Assembly (NCBI GenBank): GCA_963995525.1
Contig: OZ023205.1
Span: forward strand, 41,080,879 to 41,144,878
Direction of reading: 5' to 3'
Source: Escarpia spicata
Lineage: Eukaryota; Annelida; Polychaeta; Sabellida; Siboglinidae
DNA: 64,000 nt
Both the position numbers and the translations under genes were made by a program. This document shows positions 36,149 to 49,065 of this stretch, in pieces. Below the pieces are notes generated by a model that saw nothing but the letters and a program-made list of their open reading frames with translations, had not been told where the DNA came from and did not search any database. Numbering within the stretch: the stretch's first letter is position 1; every line of letters begins with the position of its first letter.

Positions 36149-37809
36149 GGACACTGATTTTCCGTTTAAAAAAGGGCAAATTTTGTTTCAATTCCGTTTC
36201 AGAAAATGGCAAATTCTGTATCAAATTCCACTTTAAACGATGTATTTTCCGTTTCAGAAAAAAAAATTCCCTTTCAAATGACGCATTTGTTGCTGTCAAA
36301 TGACGCATTTTCCGTTTAAAAATGGCATACAAGCCAAAGAAGCCCATTTCTGTTCAAAAAAGAAATATTTAATTTCAAAGTTAACTTTGAAAAGTAATAC
36401 ATTCTGTAAAATATCACAATGTTATGATCTCTGCATATTTTTTATATAAATAATACCGTTTTACGGTGTGGCTAACTTTTCTAACAACATCAATTTTGTT
36501 ATATTAGCACCACAGTAACAACCGTACAAAATCAATTTACATAATCAAATAATTCCTGTCATACAGTTACATATAAATGACAGATTGTTCCTAATGCAGC
36601 AGTGCTTAAAGTGGCTGCATCGGCTATTATTTGCTTTATTTGAACATAAGGTAACCATTTTTTTTCAGAGTTTGCCTCAGATATTAAACATTACTCCAGA
36701 CCAAAAATAATTTATTTGTTTATGTTGTTTAGAGATTTAAATGTGTTTAAAGACAATAAAAAAATATGTAAAAAAAATCACATTAAAATGGCATTTTATT
36801 TCATTTTGAGAAACTCCCGAAAAGAAAAATTGGTATGGTTGTAAGTACAAACATGTTCTTTACATTCATACGGGTTTTTGTGTAAACAAATGCATATTGA
36901 GTTTGATACAGCTTCATAAACATTTTGCTAGAATGTTGAAAGACAGCAAAAATCCGTACTGCATTTTTGGCACGACCCCTTCACCAAACATAAAAGTCGA
37001 ATTCATATAGCAAGTTATGGCTTTGTAAGTATTCTAGTTTAAAAAAAAAAGTTACGTTAAGTAGTACTTCCTGGATGTCACTAACAATACACGTGTCACC
37101 AGATGCTTGTTCTTTGCTTAGAAATGTGACTTTACTGTCATGTGGCTTATTTCAACACAATTTTACAGACATTTCTATTACTGAGAATTCCCCCCAAGGT
37201 TTTCCTGCCAAGGGGTCAGTCACGTGTCATTGCAAATGGCGGCTGAGGTCGGGCATTATCGGAGAATAAACAAAACTACCGCCAGTATTTGGTGATTTGA
37301 CAGCGTGATGCATTTAGGTAATTATAATACAACAGCATAGTGGCATGAGAATAACCAAACTATTATGATCTGCATTCGTGGTGAATGAATTTATGTTTGA
37401 ACTGGGCTGACGCACACGTGATCGTCACTATGGAAACATCGTCAGTTTCCAAGAATCTGAAAAGGGACTTTCCACATACACACTAAAAATACTAGTTTTT
37501 TAAAGGACATGGCGCTAGTGCCTTGGTTTTTTTAATAGTACACATGTTCATACTGACACCTACTAATGTTGTATGAAGAAAAAAATAAAGAAATCAACTG
37601 CCGTGATACCCGGTGAAGCTACCTTAATATATAAGTCAGCAAATGCAAATTATTCAAGCAATCATATTAACAATTATGTATGTTCAAATCACTGCTGTTT
37701 CACTAATAATTTTGTTCAACCATTAAAATATTTAATGTTTAGCTAGCGCTATATATGTCGCCGTCTAACGGAATTTGTTAGAACTACGAAACGCGGACTA
37801 TCTCACTTT
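36149..37809. other. Non-coding, with short TTCCGTTT repeats
   Basis: At 36155-36330 the motif TTCCGTTTA/CA..A..GGCAAATT recurs several times. A related but GC-richer version is at 43290-43440. No gene was seen in the rest. Confidence 0.4.
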
Positions 37810-38181
37810 GAGCCAATAAGAAAGAATAAGAATAAATTTATTATTATTTGCAACTTTTCAGTTGGATTGTACATACATTCACCATAAAAGCCCCAAACCA
37901 CACAATTCCATAATGTTACAAGTTACAATACGACACAACATTATGTTACAATACTCATAAAACATGTACTAAATAAAATAACGCAACACCAAAGATACTG
38001 TTAAATAAATTACACAAAATCGCCCCGTGAAGCAACAAACTCAGTATGAGGCGCTTTATATTAAAACGTGTACATTGCATTACTATCTTTTTTTTTAAAA
38101 ATAAGATACTTTAAATATACTAAAATTAAATCATATAGTTAAAAATATTAAAATTGACTGTTGAGACATACACTAAAATCA

Positions 38182-40984
38182 TTAAATGTTATGGCAGTGT
38201 ACTAAGCACCATGGAATTAATGAGTTTTTGTAGCGATTTGTGTTCGCCATTGGGACGGGTAACTCATTGAATGATCTTAGTGTATACGGCACATTTCGAA
38301 TATTTGGTAGTAGCGTATTCAGTTTGTGGTCACTATGCTTCATTCTAGCGAAATACGTTTTACACAATTCATTGCGTCTATCATGCAGCGTTGGTAAGTT
38401 TACCATCTCCAGAATATCTTCGTACACACAACCAGGAAATATAGTTTTGAGACACCTTTTTTGAATTATCTCGATGTTGTCCGATAAATATTTAGGCAAG
38501 TTCGTGTGCCATACCGGGCAGGCATATTCAACTACTGGTCTAATCACAGATACATATATTCTAACCAAGTCATTTTGGTTGATACCAGCACGTTTCAACT
38601 GATAGATCATATACACTCTCTTTCTTGCCTTTGATACTATTTCATCTACGTGTGCATTCCAACTTAAATCCGATGATACAGTTACGCCGATAACTTTTGC
38701 TTGAGTAACTCTCTCAATATCTGTCCCATTTATATCAATATACGGCAGAGATTCTACAAATGTTCTATCTTTACCGAAACATATAACCATTTTTTTTGTC
38801 TTACTCGTATTGATGCGCATGTCATTATTACTAGACCATCGTTCAATAATGTTGGCAGAATCCTGTATAACAGATATCATACTTGATTGCATATTTCAAA
38901 TATGGTGCAATCGTCAACATATTTAAACATTGGACACGATGTTTACAAATCATTGATATGAACCACAAAGTGTTTTGGTCCTGACAAAGTTCCCTGGGGA
39001 ACGCCCCCATTAGGGTAGCCTGGCTTTGCCACCGCGTCGCCGATTTTTACTCTCTGTTCGCGGTCTAGTAGAAACGCTGCCATCCATCGGACCAAGTGTG
39101 GTGGTACTTCCATTGCAATCAGTTTCTGTATTAGTATATCATGGTTAATTAGATCAAATGCTTTACTGTAATCGAGAAATAGCACTCTTACAAAATTGCC
39201 CTTTAAATCGGTGGTTTCGTACCATTTGTGAAGCATTCCAACAAGGGTACCAGTCCCTAACATACCCCCAAACTGCTTGTCGTCTATTTGTGGTTTAACA
39301 TAAACATCGACCCACTTTAGCACTAGAGATTCAAAAACCTTAGCCAGAATTGGTGTAAGCGATATTGGTCTAATGTCATTTTTTCAGCTGTCACTGGAGG
39401 GTGTTTCTTCGACAACGGAATAACGGTTGCTGATTTCCACAATTTTGGCAATACACCTTCCCTGAGCGAGCTGTTGAATATTGCAGTGACCGGTGCTGCA
39501 AGAAGGTGCGAACAGTTTTTCAAAGCCCATGGTGGTATATTGTCCGGACTCGTGGCTTTGTTCACTTTGACCTTACTAAGTGCCAACTTAGTGTCAGTCA
39601 CGCTGATGGTGAGTTCATCTGGCAGTGGTTCCTTAATGTCAAAGATCGGGTGGGAAGTCTGCAATCTCGGTAAATCTTCACTCACTGACACGAAGAACGC
39701 ATTCATGGAGTTGACTAAGCTGACTATATCTCCACCAGTAATTTTATTTGCCAGCCCCAGCATCTCGTTGCGACTGCCAGATGCTTTTCCCATGAGTGAC
39801 TTCATGTGCTTCCACCAGTCGCGTGACGATGTTTCTTCAATTGATGCTATTTTAGATTGGTAGAACTGGTGTCGTAATTTAGGTGCTGTGCGATTCACTA
39901 AGTTCCGGAGTTTATTGGCCCGTTCCGTGTCACCTGCCTTGCGAGCACGTTGCCTCTGTCTAATGAGGTGTCGGAATCCATCTGTGACCCACGGTTTGTC
40001 TGTACTGTGACGTGACACAGTCTTGTACGGACAGCACGTATCCAGTAAATGGTCCATGGTTTCTTGGAATAGATTGAACTGTTCCTCGCATATAGGCAAT
40101 GTGTACATAAACTCCCATCTGGTCTGTGACAGAGCCGAAGTGAACAATGCTCGTTCGTTGTTACCCATGCGCCTGGTAACTGTGTACTGGACCATACCCG
40201 TGTCAAGTGTTGGGAACCACGGTGGCACCAATAAGACCATCTTGTGATCTGATGTTCCCAATTCATCAAGCACTGTCGGATAGCCGTACACAGGTGACAT
40301 GTTAGACCACATTTTATCCAAAATTGCACAATTACGCGTGGCTGTCTTAACAAGCTGCTCGTATCCATAATGTGTCCGTAAAAACGTGTCCTTGAATTGA
40401 TTAAAATCACCACTGATAATGACACCACAATCTGGGCTACGTCGCAAAACTGTGTCCAGACTAGTTATCAGGTACTCTCGCATAGAGCCATTGTCAGCAC
40501 CAGGTGGCTGGTAGATGCACGCTAAAATAATGCACGAGTATTTTCTTGGTAGTTTCTTAGGCTTCATTTTAATCCATATCACTTCGTGTTCAGCATCTTC
40601 AATATCATGTAACCGGTCATACGCAATGGTCTCGGCCACATAACACGCCACTCCCCCGCCTCCTTTATCCACGCGGTCCTTTCGTTCACAACTGAAGCCT
40701 GCCAAATCGACAGATTCCGTTGACATGTAACTCTTGAACCAGGTTTCTGTGACACACACGCAACCCACGTTGTTCGTGCGTGCTACCGCGAGCAATTCAT
40801 CTGATTTCTCAATACTTAGTGACCGAGCGTTGAGACTCAGAATCGTTGGTAAGCCCCATCGTGGATTGATCGCAAGCGTGACTAAATTGTCTGCATTCAC
40901 ACCTGTTGTTCTATGTTGTGGTATGCTACGGCTACGGGTGATTATAGGTCGAATATTGAAAGCTCCGTATTCCGTACATGGCAT
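38182..40984 (-). pseudogene. LINE-2 ORF2: endonuclease and reverse transcriptase (1 frameshift, 1 stop)
   Basis: Starts at the ATG at 40984. The endonuclease keeps all catalytic residues seen in the family: LNARSL, TETWF, GDFNQF and GTSDHK. The RT has KATSPDNIPPWAL (near 39560), then a one-base frameshift in an A6 run near 39380; the second frame continues ISLTPILAKVFESL, LDYSKAFDLINHD (motif A) and GGVPQGTLSGP (motif B). A TAA at 38943-38945 falls just before the catalytic YVDD (near 38905). The remainder (38892-38182) includes VSSDLSWNAHVD, IRPVVEYACPVWH and the RT C-terminal domain. Confidence 0.88.
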
Positions 40985-41008
40985 GGCCGTGTTATTTCGG
41001 CCGCTTAC

Positions 41009-42604
41009 CTAATCCCTTTTCGTATGATGTTTGCTTTTGTGGCCCTTTTGACCACATACAAAGCACGACACAGCATTCTCATGTCGACAAGTCTGGGTGA
41101 CGTGATTTATCTCCCTACACTTGTTACACTGGCCAGCAATACGCACGTAGCTAGCATTAGAAGGGCGAATAGCGTGCGTACCTCGATCCTGTTTCGGTGG
41201 TCGTTTCCCAGTCGCTCTCGGCGTATAGCGGCTCCCTTTTGACAATGGATGTCCAGATGGCGCGCTGCGTCGCTGTTTCGTCGACCTGTTACCAGTTGAT
41301 TTCGACTCATTGCAACTCTTCTGCGAACAGCATCCCCGATGCGCTCCGCCTTCTCGATGGTTACGGAGTATTAGTGACAGGTTGCTCATCAGCTTGTTCA
41401 TCCCGAACGCAGTAAGACTGATACCGTCACTCTGGAATGCGGACGTGTCGCAGGATCCATCACGAAACAGGAAGTTTTGATCGTTGTCAACGAACCGGGC
41501 CCTCGTGTCACTACACTTATCTCTTAGGAAACTGTTAATTTCCTTAATATTTTCTTCTTGTGTCCCTGTTGTGTCGGGCAAGACACTGCTAATCGTCACT
41601 CGGTTGATGTTCTCTGTTGCTGTGGTGATGAGGTCGCTGAAATCTTGCTTCACTTCCTCTATATCCGAGTCTTCCATGACTGCATTGCCACACACGATAG
41701 TTAGTTCGTCCGCCTCTTTGCACGCCTCGCCCCACTGGACAGCTACTAGTAGATCTTTTGGTGTAGCTCTGTATGCCTTGTGCAAGGCCACCTGTTCGTT
41801 GTCCGCTGTGGTGACCTTGTGAATGTCACGTCCAAACTGGTTATCAACCATGACCACACTGCGTGGTTTCTCACTTGTCACTGCGGCGAAGGATTTCCGC
41901 TCAGTAGGCGCCTGTTTTAAGCTTGCCACGTCCGATGATAGTCTGTCAAGCTTGTCATATACCATTCTAATATCGTTGTTATGGTTTATTTCATCTCGTA
42001 GAGTTGCAACTTGCTCGATTAGAGCAGTGTTTTCATTCCTGATGGCATCATTTGTGTCGGACTGCTTCTTCACCAGTTGAATTAATTCCGCATTGTTGTC
42101 ATTTAACTGTAGTATTAACGTTTCGAGTTTTGATACAGTGTTAACCAGTTGCAGGACAACACTAGGCAGTGTTCTGCATGCATGGCAGCTCCACAAGCCA
42201 ATAATCTCCTCTGGCTGTTCTCCAACGCATTCGTAATGCACCCACAGTTGGCACAGGTGGCATTGTACCATGCTGTCGGTTTCTTTGCCTTTGTGTCTGC
42301 ACTGTGGGATGCAGAACGATGATTTTGTCTTTTTTGCTCTTCCCTTTGCCTTTGCTCCATGATTAGTAGGAGGATCCGCTATCACAGAGAGCTGTGTTGA
42401 TGTTTGAGCCGGCAAAAGTGTCAACTTAGCCAACATGGCGTCAGTGACGGTGAGTTCTAGTTCGTCGAGACAATTGTCGCTTTCTGCCGTTGTGTCACTC
42501 GCCGTGAACAGTGTTTCCACCGAGCGTCTCGTAGTTAGCCCGCCTCGCCTGCCACTAGGTGGCCCGCGCAGAGGGGTGACACGCTTAGCTCGCGTTAAGT
42601 TCAT
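41009..42604 (-). CDS. LINE-2 ORF1 protein: PHD finger, coiled coil, esterase-like domain, CCHC knuckles
   Basis: 531 residues from the ATG at 42604 (the frame is open slightly upstream from a GTG). In order: basic N-terminus; PHD-type finger (CRHKGKETDSMVQCHLCQLWVHYECV..WSCHAC, about residues 100-150); coiled coil of about 90 residues with LETLILQLNDN, LVKKQSD and LRDEINHN; an SGNH/esterase-like region (LTIVCGNAVME ... DGISLTAFGMNKLMSNL); a basic linker; and two C-terminal knuckles (CNKCREINHVTQTC and CFVCGQKGHKSKHH). The role is RNA binding and particle assembly in retrotransposition. The frame is uninterrupted. Confidence 0.88.
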   Translation of the reverse strand: MNLTRAKRVTPLRGPPSGRRGGLTTRRSVETLFTASDTTAESDNCLDELELTVTDAMLAKLTLLPAQTSTQLSVIADPPTNHGAKAKGRAKKTKSSFCIPQCRHKGKETDSMVQCHLCQLWVHYECVGEQPEEIIGLWSCHACRTLPSVVLQLVNTVSKLETLILQLNDNNAELIQLVKKQSDTNDAIRNENTALIEQVATLRDEINHNNDIRMVYDKLDRLSSDVASLKQAPTERKSFAAVTSEKPRSVVMVDNQFGRDIHKVTTADNEQVALHKAYRATPKDLLVAVQWGEACKEADELTIVCGNAVMEDSDIEEVKQDFSDLITTATENINRVTISSVLPDTTGTQEENIKEINSFLRDKCSDTRARFVDNDQNFLFRDGSCDTSAFQSDGISLTAFGMNKLMSNLSLILRNHREGGAHRGCCSQKSCNESKSTGNRSTKQRRSAPSGHPLSKGSRYTPRATGKRPPKQDRGTHAIRPSNASYVRIAGQCNKCREINHVTQTCRHENAVSCFVCGQKGHKSKHHTKRD

Positions 42605-42650
42605 CGTCAATACACCATGCAGCACTGATGCGTGACGGCCGGCAAGTCAC

Positions 42651-44400
42651 AGCAGTAGTCACCCAAGCGTGGCGGTAGGCTACGTCACAGGCCACTCGTA
42701 TGATTGCGAAATCACCATTCACTGGGCGATATACGGTGGCATTTTCACAGCCACTTCATATATTGCTCAATTTGACATTGAAATATTTAAAAGTACACGT
42801 CGATATCTACATACAATGTTCAGAGACTGTCCAGCTTGATCTCGGAAAGGTTCTTACCGAATGACACACTGTCAGAAAGCAAATACCAGGTCAACCAATT
42901 CGAACGATGCGACGTACGTACAACTGAACTAGCATAAATGTCCGTACCCTGAGGGTACAGCCATGGGTGGTATTTTCATTAAATTAAAAGAAACAGTTAT
43001 TACCGGTAATGTAACCTAGGCTGTTGTTACTCCTTCGCGTTTTGTGTTCGAAACCGGAATATGTACATCATGCGTGTTCTAATGATGTGACAACTACATT
43101 TAATTAGCAACATGTCTTCCATGCGCTTAGCGGACAGCCAGACAACGATCGCGAAACGGTTGATGTTAGCGCATTCTGCGCGTGTCCCTGTTTAAAATTA
43201 ACATCGTTGCATATTAAACATATTTGTTTCAAAATATCTCCAGTTAAGGCATTATTGGTAAAAAAAGGCGGTGGTTTTGCTCTTTTTGCGATCAAGGAAG
43301 ATCCTTTTGAAAACGCAAATACCGCGATTTCGTCCGTTTTTTGCGATCGCGGAATTTACGTTTGAAAAGGCTAATTCCGTTTCAAACCGCCGATTGCGTG
43401 AATTCTTCCTGTTTTCCGCGATCGCGGAAAATCAGTGTCCCTATATGTTGTTCCATTTGATTAATCAAGTGGAACAAGAGGTGAATCTGCAGACTATTAG
43501 ATTTCCCGACTCTATCATACATCTCGAATGTTCACCTGGAGGTGCTACAATATTGTAATGTTAATGTTCATCGGGATTTTTCCTGTTGCTGTAATAATTA
43601 CGAGGGATTATACTAAAGATATATATACATAAGAATGCCTGTGAAAAAAAATAAAGGATGGAAATGAAAATTTGGGTGCTGAGAACTAAACCTTGTTATC
43701 AGTGTGGTGATTTTCATTCTGATCAAGCAAATTTGAATGAACAATAATCCAAATTAATATTGTGAAGATCAAAAACGATCTATTGCTCATTGTTCACAAG
43801 AGAAGGCTTTTCCAACATAACTGAGTCATGACTGTGCCAATAATATCATTAAAATCTTACAGTAACTCCAGCAATACCTTTACAATAGTCAGTGGAACCA
43901 GGTATGTAAACCTAACTTTCAATTAAGTCTGGCCTGATTTCGGTTATACATACATGTAGGACATCATAAAGTACATGTAATAGGTAAAGCAGATACATAT
44001 TCACCAATCACGCGTAAGCAGACTACAGTGTCACTGTCACACATGCACAGATATGTAGTTGCCTAGTTACTCTTCTTTTTCAACTTCCTGCAGTCCGGAT
44101 ATAGCCACTCTCTCTTGGACGCGCTCTTCAGGCATGTGAGAGGCGGCAAGTCATTTCCGAAGAACATTTGCGCGCGGCGCGGCAAAGTGGGGAAGAAAGG
44201 GGGGTCTGGATTAGAGACATCATTGTTTGTGATGCAATCTAATGTATTTTCACACTGTTTTTTTCTAATCCTGTAACTACCATTTTATATAAAATCACAA
44301 ACATAGTGCATAGGGGATTGTATTAATCAAAAGTGTAAACATTCAGTTCCGTGCACATCAATGTAAAAGCACATACTTTTCATATCACAAAAAAAAACAG
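42651..44400. other. Intergenic, no supported gene
   Basis: An ORF at 43271-43558 runs through repeats of the TTCGCGATCGCGGAA type, probably repeat-derived. A palindromic core TTGCGATCGCGG recurs near 43345 and 43420. Confidence 0.35.
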
Positions 44401-44619
44401 AAGCAGGACGCTCCTTAAAAAAATGAAGCATGAATGTGTTCAACTATGGAAAACCGTTGCTGTAACAGCTTCCACGGGAATAGCAACCCCCCAGTTTGAT
44501 GGCGACGTCATGACACTGCACAGATGGCCATGTGTGCAGGTGTGTATTGGTTTGTTATTCATGTTCTAGCCTCCTTTTATTGTGGTACGCCGACACACAC
44601 GTACACACGCGTACACACG

Positions 44620-44622
<3 letters not shown>

Positions 44623-44698
<76 letters not shown>
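44623..44698. repeat. (AC)n microsatellite in a helicase intron
   Basis: Pure AC run beginning after three GTACACACGC units, 25 bases before the first copy of the duplicated exon. Confidence 0.95.
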
Positions 44699-44700
<2 letters not shown>

Positions 44701-44966
44701 GGTATATGTTCTGGTGTCATCAGGATGGCAGATTCGCTTCTTCACAACTGCGTGAGTTAATTGTGAATGACGAGGCATTCTGTGACATTATGCGGCGCAT
44801 AACATCTACAGATGTTCTACTTATTGATGAGATATCTATGGTATGTTTACGGGTATATTACACATTTATGCTATTGCAGGTGCGGTCAGCGAGCGCGGTT
44901 ATAATTAGCTTACATTTAACTCGGGTCAACGTGGACACCTTGAGTGCGGACAGTATATACAGGATC

Positions 44967-45130
44967 ACTCGGTTTCTGCCTTACACAAGCATTATATGCA
45001 GTTGTCACCGACAATTTTTGAAATCAAACGTCAAATAAGTTGTTTTTATTTAAATACGTACAATATTCATCAGACGATAATCACTTCACGCGCCATACGA
45101 AAGCACTCGGTTTCTGCTTCATCGTGTTAC
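44967..45130 (+). repeat. Interspersed repeat, copy B, between the duplicated helicase exons
   Basis: Shorter version of 25411-25640, ending 16 bases before the second exon copy at 45147. Confidence 0.8.
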
Positions 45131-45146
45131 ATGTTTCATTCATCAG

Positions 45147-45263
45147 GATGGCAGATTCGCTACTTCACAACTGCGTGAGTTAATTGTGGATGACGAGGCA
45201 TTCTGTGACATTATGTGGCGCATAACATCTACAGACGTTCTACTTATTGGTGAGATATCTATG
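45147..45263 (+). pseudogene. Duplicate of helicase exon 44724-44840 with changed Walker B
   Basis: Same 117-bp length and same splice flanks (CATCAG|GAT and ATG|GTATGT) as the first copy. Changes include Asn to Asp, Arg to Trp, and the Walker B reading LLIGEISM instead of LLIDEISM. The Mg-coordinating Asp is therefore lost in this copy. Confidence 0.85.
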
Positions 45264-45482
45264 GTATGTGTACGGGTATATTACACATTTATGCGATCAA
45301 TAAATTGTTTATGAAAGTGTACGTAATTAAAAAAATAGCAATATTCCTTATGTCGTTGATTTCTAAATGTGCATCATCGTGTGGCTTGCGTGTGTAAAGT
45401 TGTAAAGTTGTAAAGTTTTTTAGTTCGTAACTGATAAGACATACTCTTGGATAACTTTGACACACGCACACTCACACAAACA

Positions 45483-45598
<116 letters not shown>

Positions 45599-47044
45599 GG
45601 TACACACATACACACAGATGTATATACATTTTATTTATTTATTTTCAGAATCTATATGTGCTTTTTATGCACACATTAGTCTCACAATATTCAACCAAGT
45701 GGATAACGTCTGCCGCAAAGTCCACAGAAACAACGCTGGGTTTGGTGGCATCCAACTGGTGGCTTGCGGTGATTTCTATCAATTGCCGCCAGTCCCCGAT
45801 ATGGGACATGGGGATGTTGGGGATGTTTTTAGTTTCATCGCAATTTTTTTCCAGTCAATGCATTTACGTACGTCAATTTGACAACTGTCAAGCGACAGCA
45901 CTGCGGAAGCTTCATATAAGCTATTGGCGAAGTGGCGACCGGTAGCGTGAGTGCTTTGTTTTATTTGTATATCGTTGGAGCGCATTGGCTCCACTGAAGT
46001 ATCGCACTATCAAACTAGATACATTCCGGGTGCTAATGTTATACTGCCATTTCGAACCTCGTAGTTCGTTTACTCTACTTCAATGATCTCTATGAATGAG
46101 TACCTAGCCATAGACACTGGTGGACATTTGTGTACGTTCACTGTTCGAGCATTTATTGCAGTGTGGCTGCATGCTTCCCCAGATAAGGCGAGATAGTTTT
46201 CGATTGAACAGGTCTGCCAGGGAGTAAAGTGTACAGCATTGAGCATTCGTGAGGACTGGGCTATATATGAAGTGGCTTTAAAAAATAAATTGTCTCCACA
46301 ACGTCTTAGATATCAATATATTTTCCAATTCATCGCTACATCCTTCGACCTTCAGTTGTATAATAATATATTCCGTGTATTTGTGAAACAGGTCAATGAG
46401 GCCACTGGCGTCGACATGCACAATCACGACTGCCTCGAGGCAATGGATCAAGAAATACACGTATATCACTCCAGAGTTATCGGTTTGTCGTGTATACAAT
46501 ACATACATGTACTTGCACATTTGAACAGTGTATCTGACCTTTACGTACAATCACATGTTTGCGGTCGATAGTTAAAATAAATGTAGCATAATGCATGTAT
46601 ATATGTATATATAATATCTATGACCTTGGTGTTTGACCGGGAAACAGAACCCAACACCCCAACTACATTATGGTGTGTTAATTTCCTGTACAACCGAGTG
46701 TACGTGTTGTTTAATTGTATAACAATAGAATTGTTATTAATTTATTGCCGTAGGTGAAGCATCGTTCCTGCGACGGATGTTGACGCCGGCCGACTTATAT
46801 CTGAAGGTTAATGCACCAGTGATTATAACTTGCAACGTTACTAACCGCTTGGTGAACGGCATGCAAGCCGTAGTTCTGCAAACATGCCCCGAATACGTTA
46901 CAATAAGAACACAAGATGGACGCATAGGAACATTACACAAAGCGGCGTTTGTTAGCTACTCCCCAATAACACAGAAACTGGCTGCGACCCGGTATCAGAT
47001 TCCTCTGAGGCTTGCATTCGCTATGACGATTCACAAGTGTCAAG

Positions 47045-47440
47045 GCAAGTAATTTCATCAATAATAGTCATTACATTTTATTTCTTACTACACTCACTAT
47101 TTGTATTACAAATAAATCTGTGCCACATGTCAGCTGCGCACCTCCTGTATCTCTTTTTCTCTGCATCTCCACATATATGATTTTGTCTTGCGAGCACACG
47201 CACATTGGTACGTTCACATTTCTGTATTAATGATGTATTATTTTACCCACACTTGCTAATGACGATGTAAGGATGTTGCAAAGACATGCTATAGAAAACA
47301 GCATGTGGATACTTGACACCGAAATGGCATAACGTTGTAAGTCCTACAAATGTCGAATGTGTTCATGTAAGGTGCAGTTATAATAATACAACATGTATAA
47401 TGATTTCAAAGCTCTATAATACATGTTATGTTTCTTTCAG
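47045..47440 (+). other. GC-AG intron of the PIF1-like gene
   Basis: Donor CAAG|GCAAGT and acceptor TTTCTTTCAG|GC keep the reading CQ-G-VTLRR across the junction. The non-canonical GC donor has an otherwise perfect consensus. Confidence 0.7.
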
Positions 47441-48522
47441 GCGTAACACTTCGACGCACTGTTGTGCACGCAGAGAAGGTGTTTGCATCAGGCCAGCTAG
47501 GGGTCGCAATAAGCCGGGTGCGGGCTCCTGCTTGACCTTCAAATCATTGGCTTTATAAAGCAAGCGTGTCTGGCCCACAACAGTTGTGTTACTGATTTCT
47601 ACGCACGCACGCCTCTTGCAGTGCAACAAGACGTAAGCTGTTGTCCGCATGCTATCGAAGGTTTGTGATTTTCCTTCCGATGTATTATTGAACAGTTCAG
47701 GTTATTACTTCACACAACGATTTGTCATGAAATGGTCGTTTTATTACAAACATTTCATACGATAAATATAACAGTATTATAATGTTAAACCTATATTAAT
47801 CATATATACATGTACACACATATACAACACTTATACGTGTTTAAATTTGATTTCATACCCGTTTCCATACAATACTATCGTTACTATCGTGAGCATCCTG
47901 TTTTGGAGGCTGCGATTACATCATTACGGTGAGTTACAACATGTTTGTAACAGATGGCACATTTGAGTCCTACTGTTATAAACATGTATGAATATTCATA
48001 TGTATGAAACTAATCGTTTGAATTGAATGTAATCATCGATAAAAAAAATTGTTTTACACATGTTGCGAGTTAATACCAACTTTTTTCATCAGTATTTAAA
48101 AAGACACACTGCAGTTGGCAGTTCACGTATGCTTACGTTAATTATTCACCATTGTCTTTCTTGGTTTTTGATGACGTTTCACATGCTTAGTTCGACGCAA
48201 CACAACTCATTTTACAAACAGTTAACACAACAATGCTCACAAGTACTTACAACCAAAAACAACGGCATGCAGCATTTCAACAACTCGATAAAGACAAACA
48301 ATACAATTACACTCACATTGTGTACTCGCATTTCACACAGCTGTGCAAATCCCTCACCTCCAGAAGAAAATTCGAGACAAAAACCGAACAGAATTCATGA
48401 GATCATGCACTGATTTCTTCAGGGTGAGTACGCATTGGAATATGGTTGTTTATAACATAAGAATACACATTGCATAAGAAATATATGTTGTACTTTTTAT
48501 ATATTGCTCTAATAATTATATG

Positions 48523-48690
<168 letters not shown>

Positions 48691-48843
48691 CATATAAATA
48701 TATACCTATATGTATATATATATATATGTACGTATATACAAATATTACGTACTTTGTCTACATTGTAATGTAGAAATGAAAGATATTTCCTTTCAAGTTT
48801 TGTGTTGGCACACACATGCAAACTCTCTGTGGAACTACCATGA

Positions 48844-49065
48844 CGACATGGCAACACGCGGCAGCTGCCTACGTCCTTAACGAGACACGTACGTGTGTAC
48901 GTCATCTGCGACGACACTCCACAAAAGCCTGAGCAGTCAACATCTACAGCGTCACCACCCAGCAACATGACAGGCGCAGGGCTAGGTCAACTCAGGTACC
49001 TTGGTGGGAGATGTATAGCCGTGATGCAGTATAACACCGTAACCCGCCTCAGACGCCATATGAAC
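48844..49065 (+). pseudogene. Exon of a PHD-finger gene, upstream of Polinton copy 2
   Basis: Open frame with GAGLGQLRYLGGRCIAV and TRLRRHMN, followed by a donor-like GTCAGT at 49066 in phase 0. An internal acceptor (CATCTACAG near 48944) may be the true exon start. The Gly-x-x-RY-x-GG core is typical of an uncharacterised multicopy invertebrate family whose later part matches 61682-62585. The next phase-0 exon is 12.6 kb downstream, beyond the Polinton. Whether the PIF1-like exons upstream belong to the same transcript is unknown. Confidence 0.5.

Larger units (their letters stand above)
37810..42650 (-). mobile_element. LINE-2: nearly intact CR1/L2-like LINE
   Basis: Minus-strand two-ORF element: ORF1 (42604-41009), then ORF2 (40984-38182) after 24 bases. 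The 3' UTR ends in an ATTCTT-type short repeat near 37825-37850 (plus strand AAGAAAGAATAAGAATAAATTTATT), typical of L2/CR1-group tails. ORF1 is complete and ORF2 has one frameshift and one stop, so it is young compared with LINE-1. Confidence 0.88.

Noticed and set aside
44524..45038. ORFs with long Thr-His repeats across the (AC)n run
   Set aside because: Translation of a dinucleotide microsatellite within an intron.
48060..48413. 117-residue ORF
   Set aside because: Low-complexity, Asn/Thr-rich reading. A different frame gives a more plausible but unidentified exon, so neither is called.
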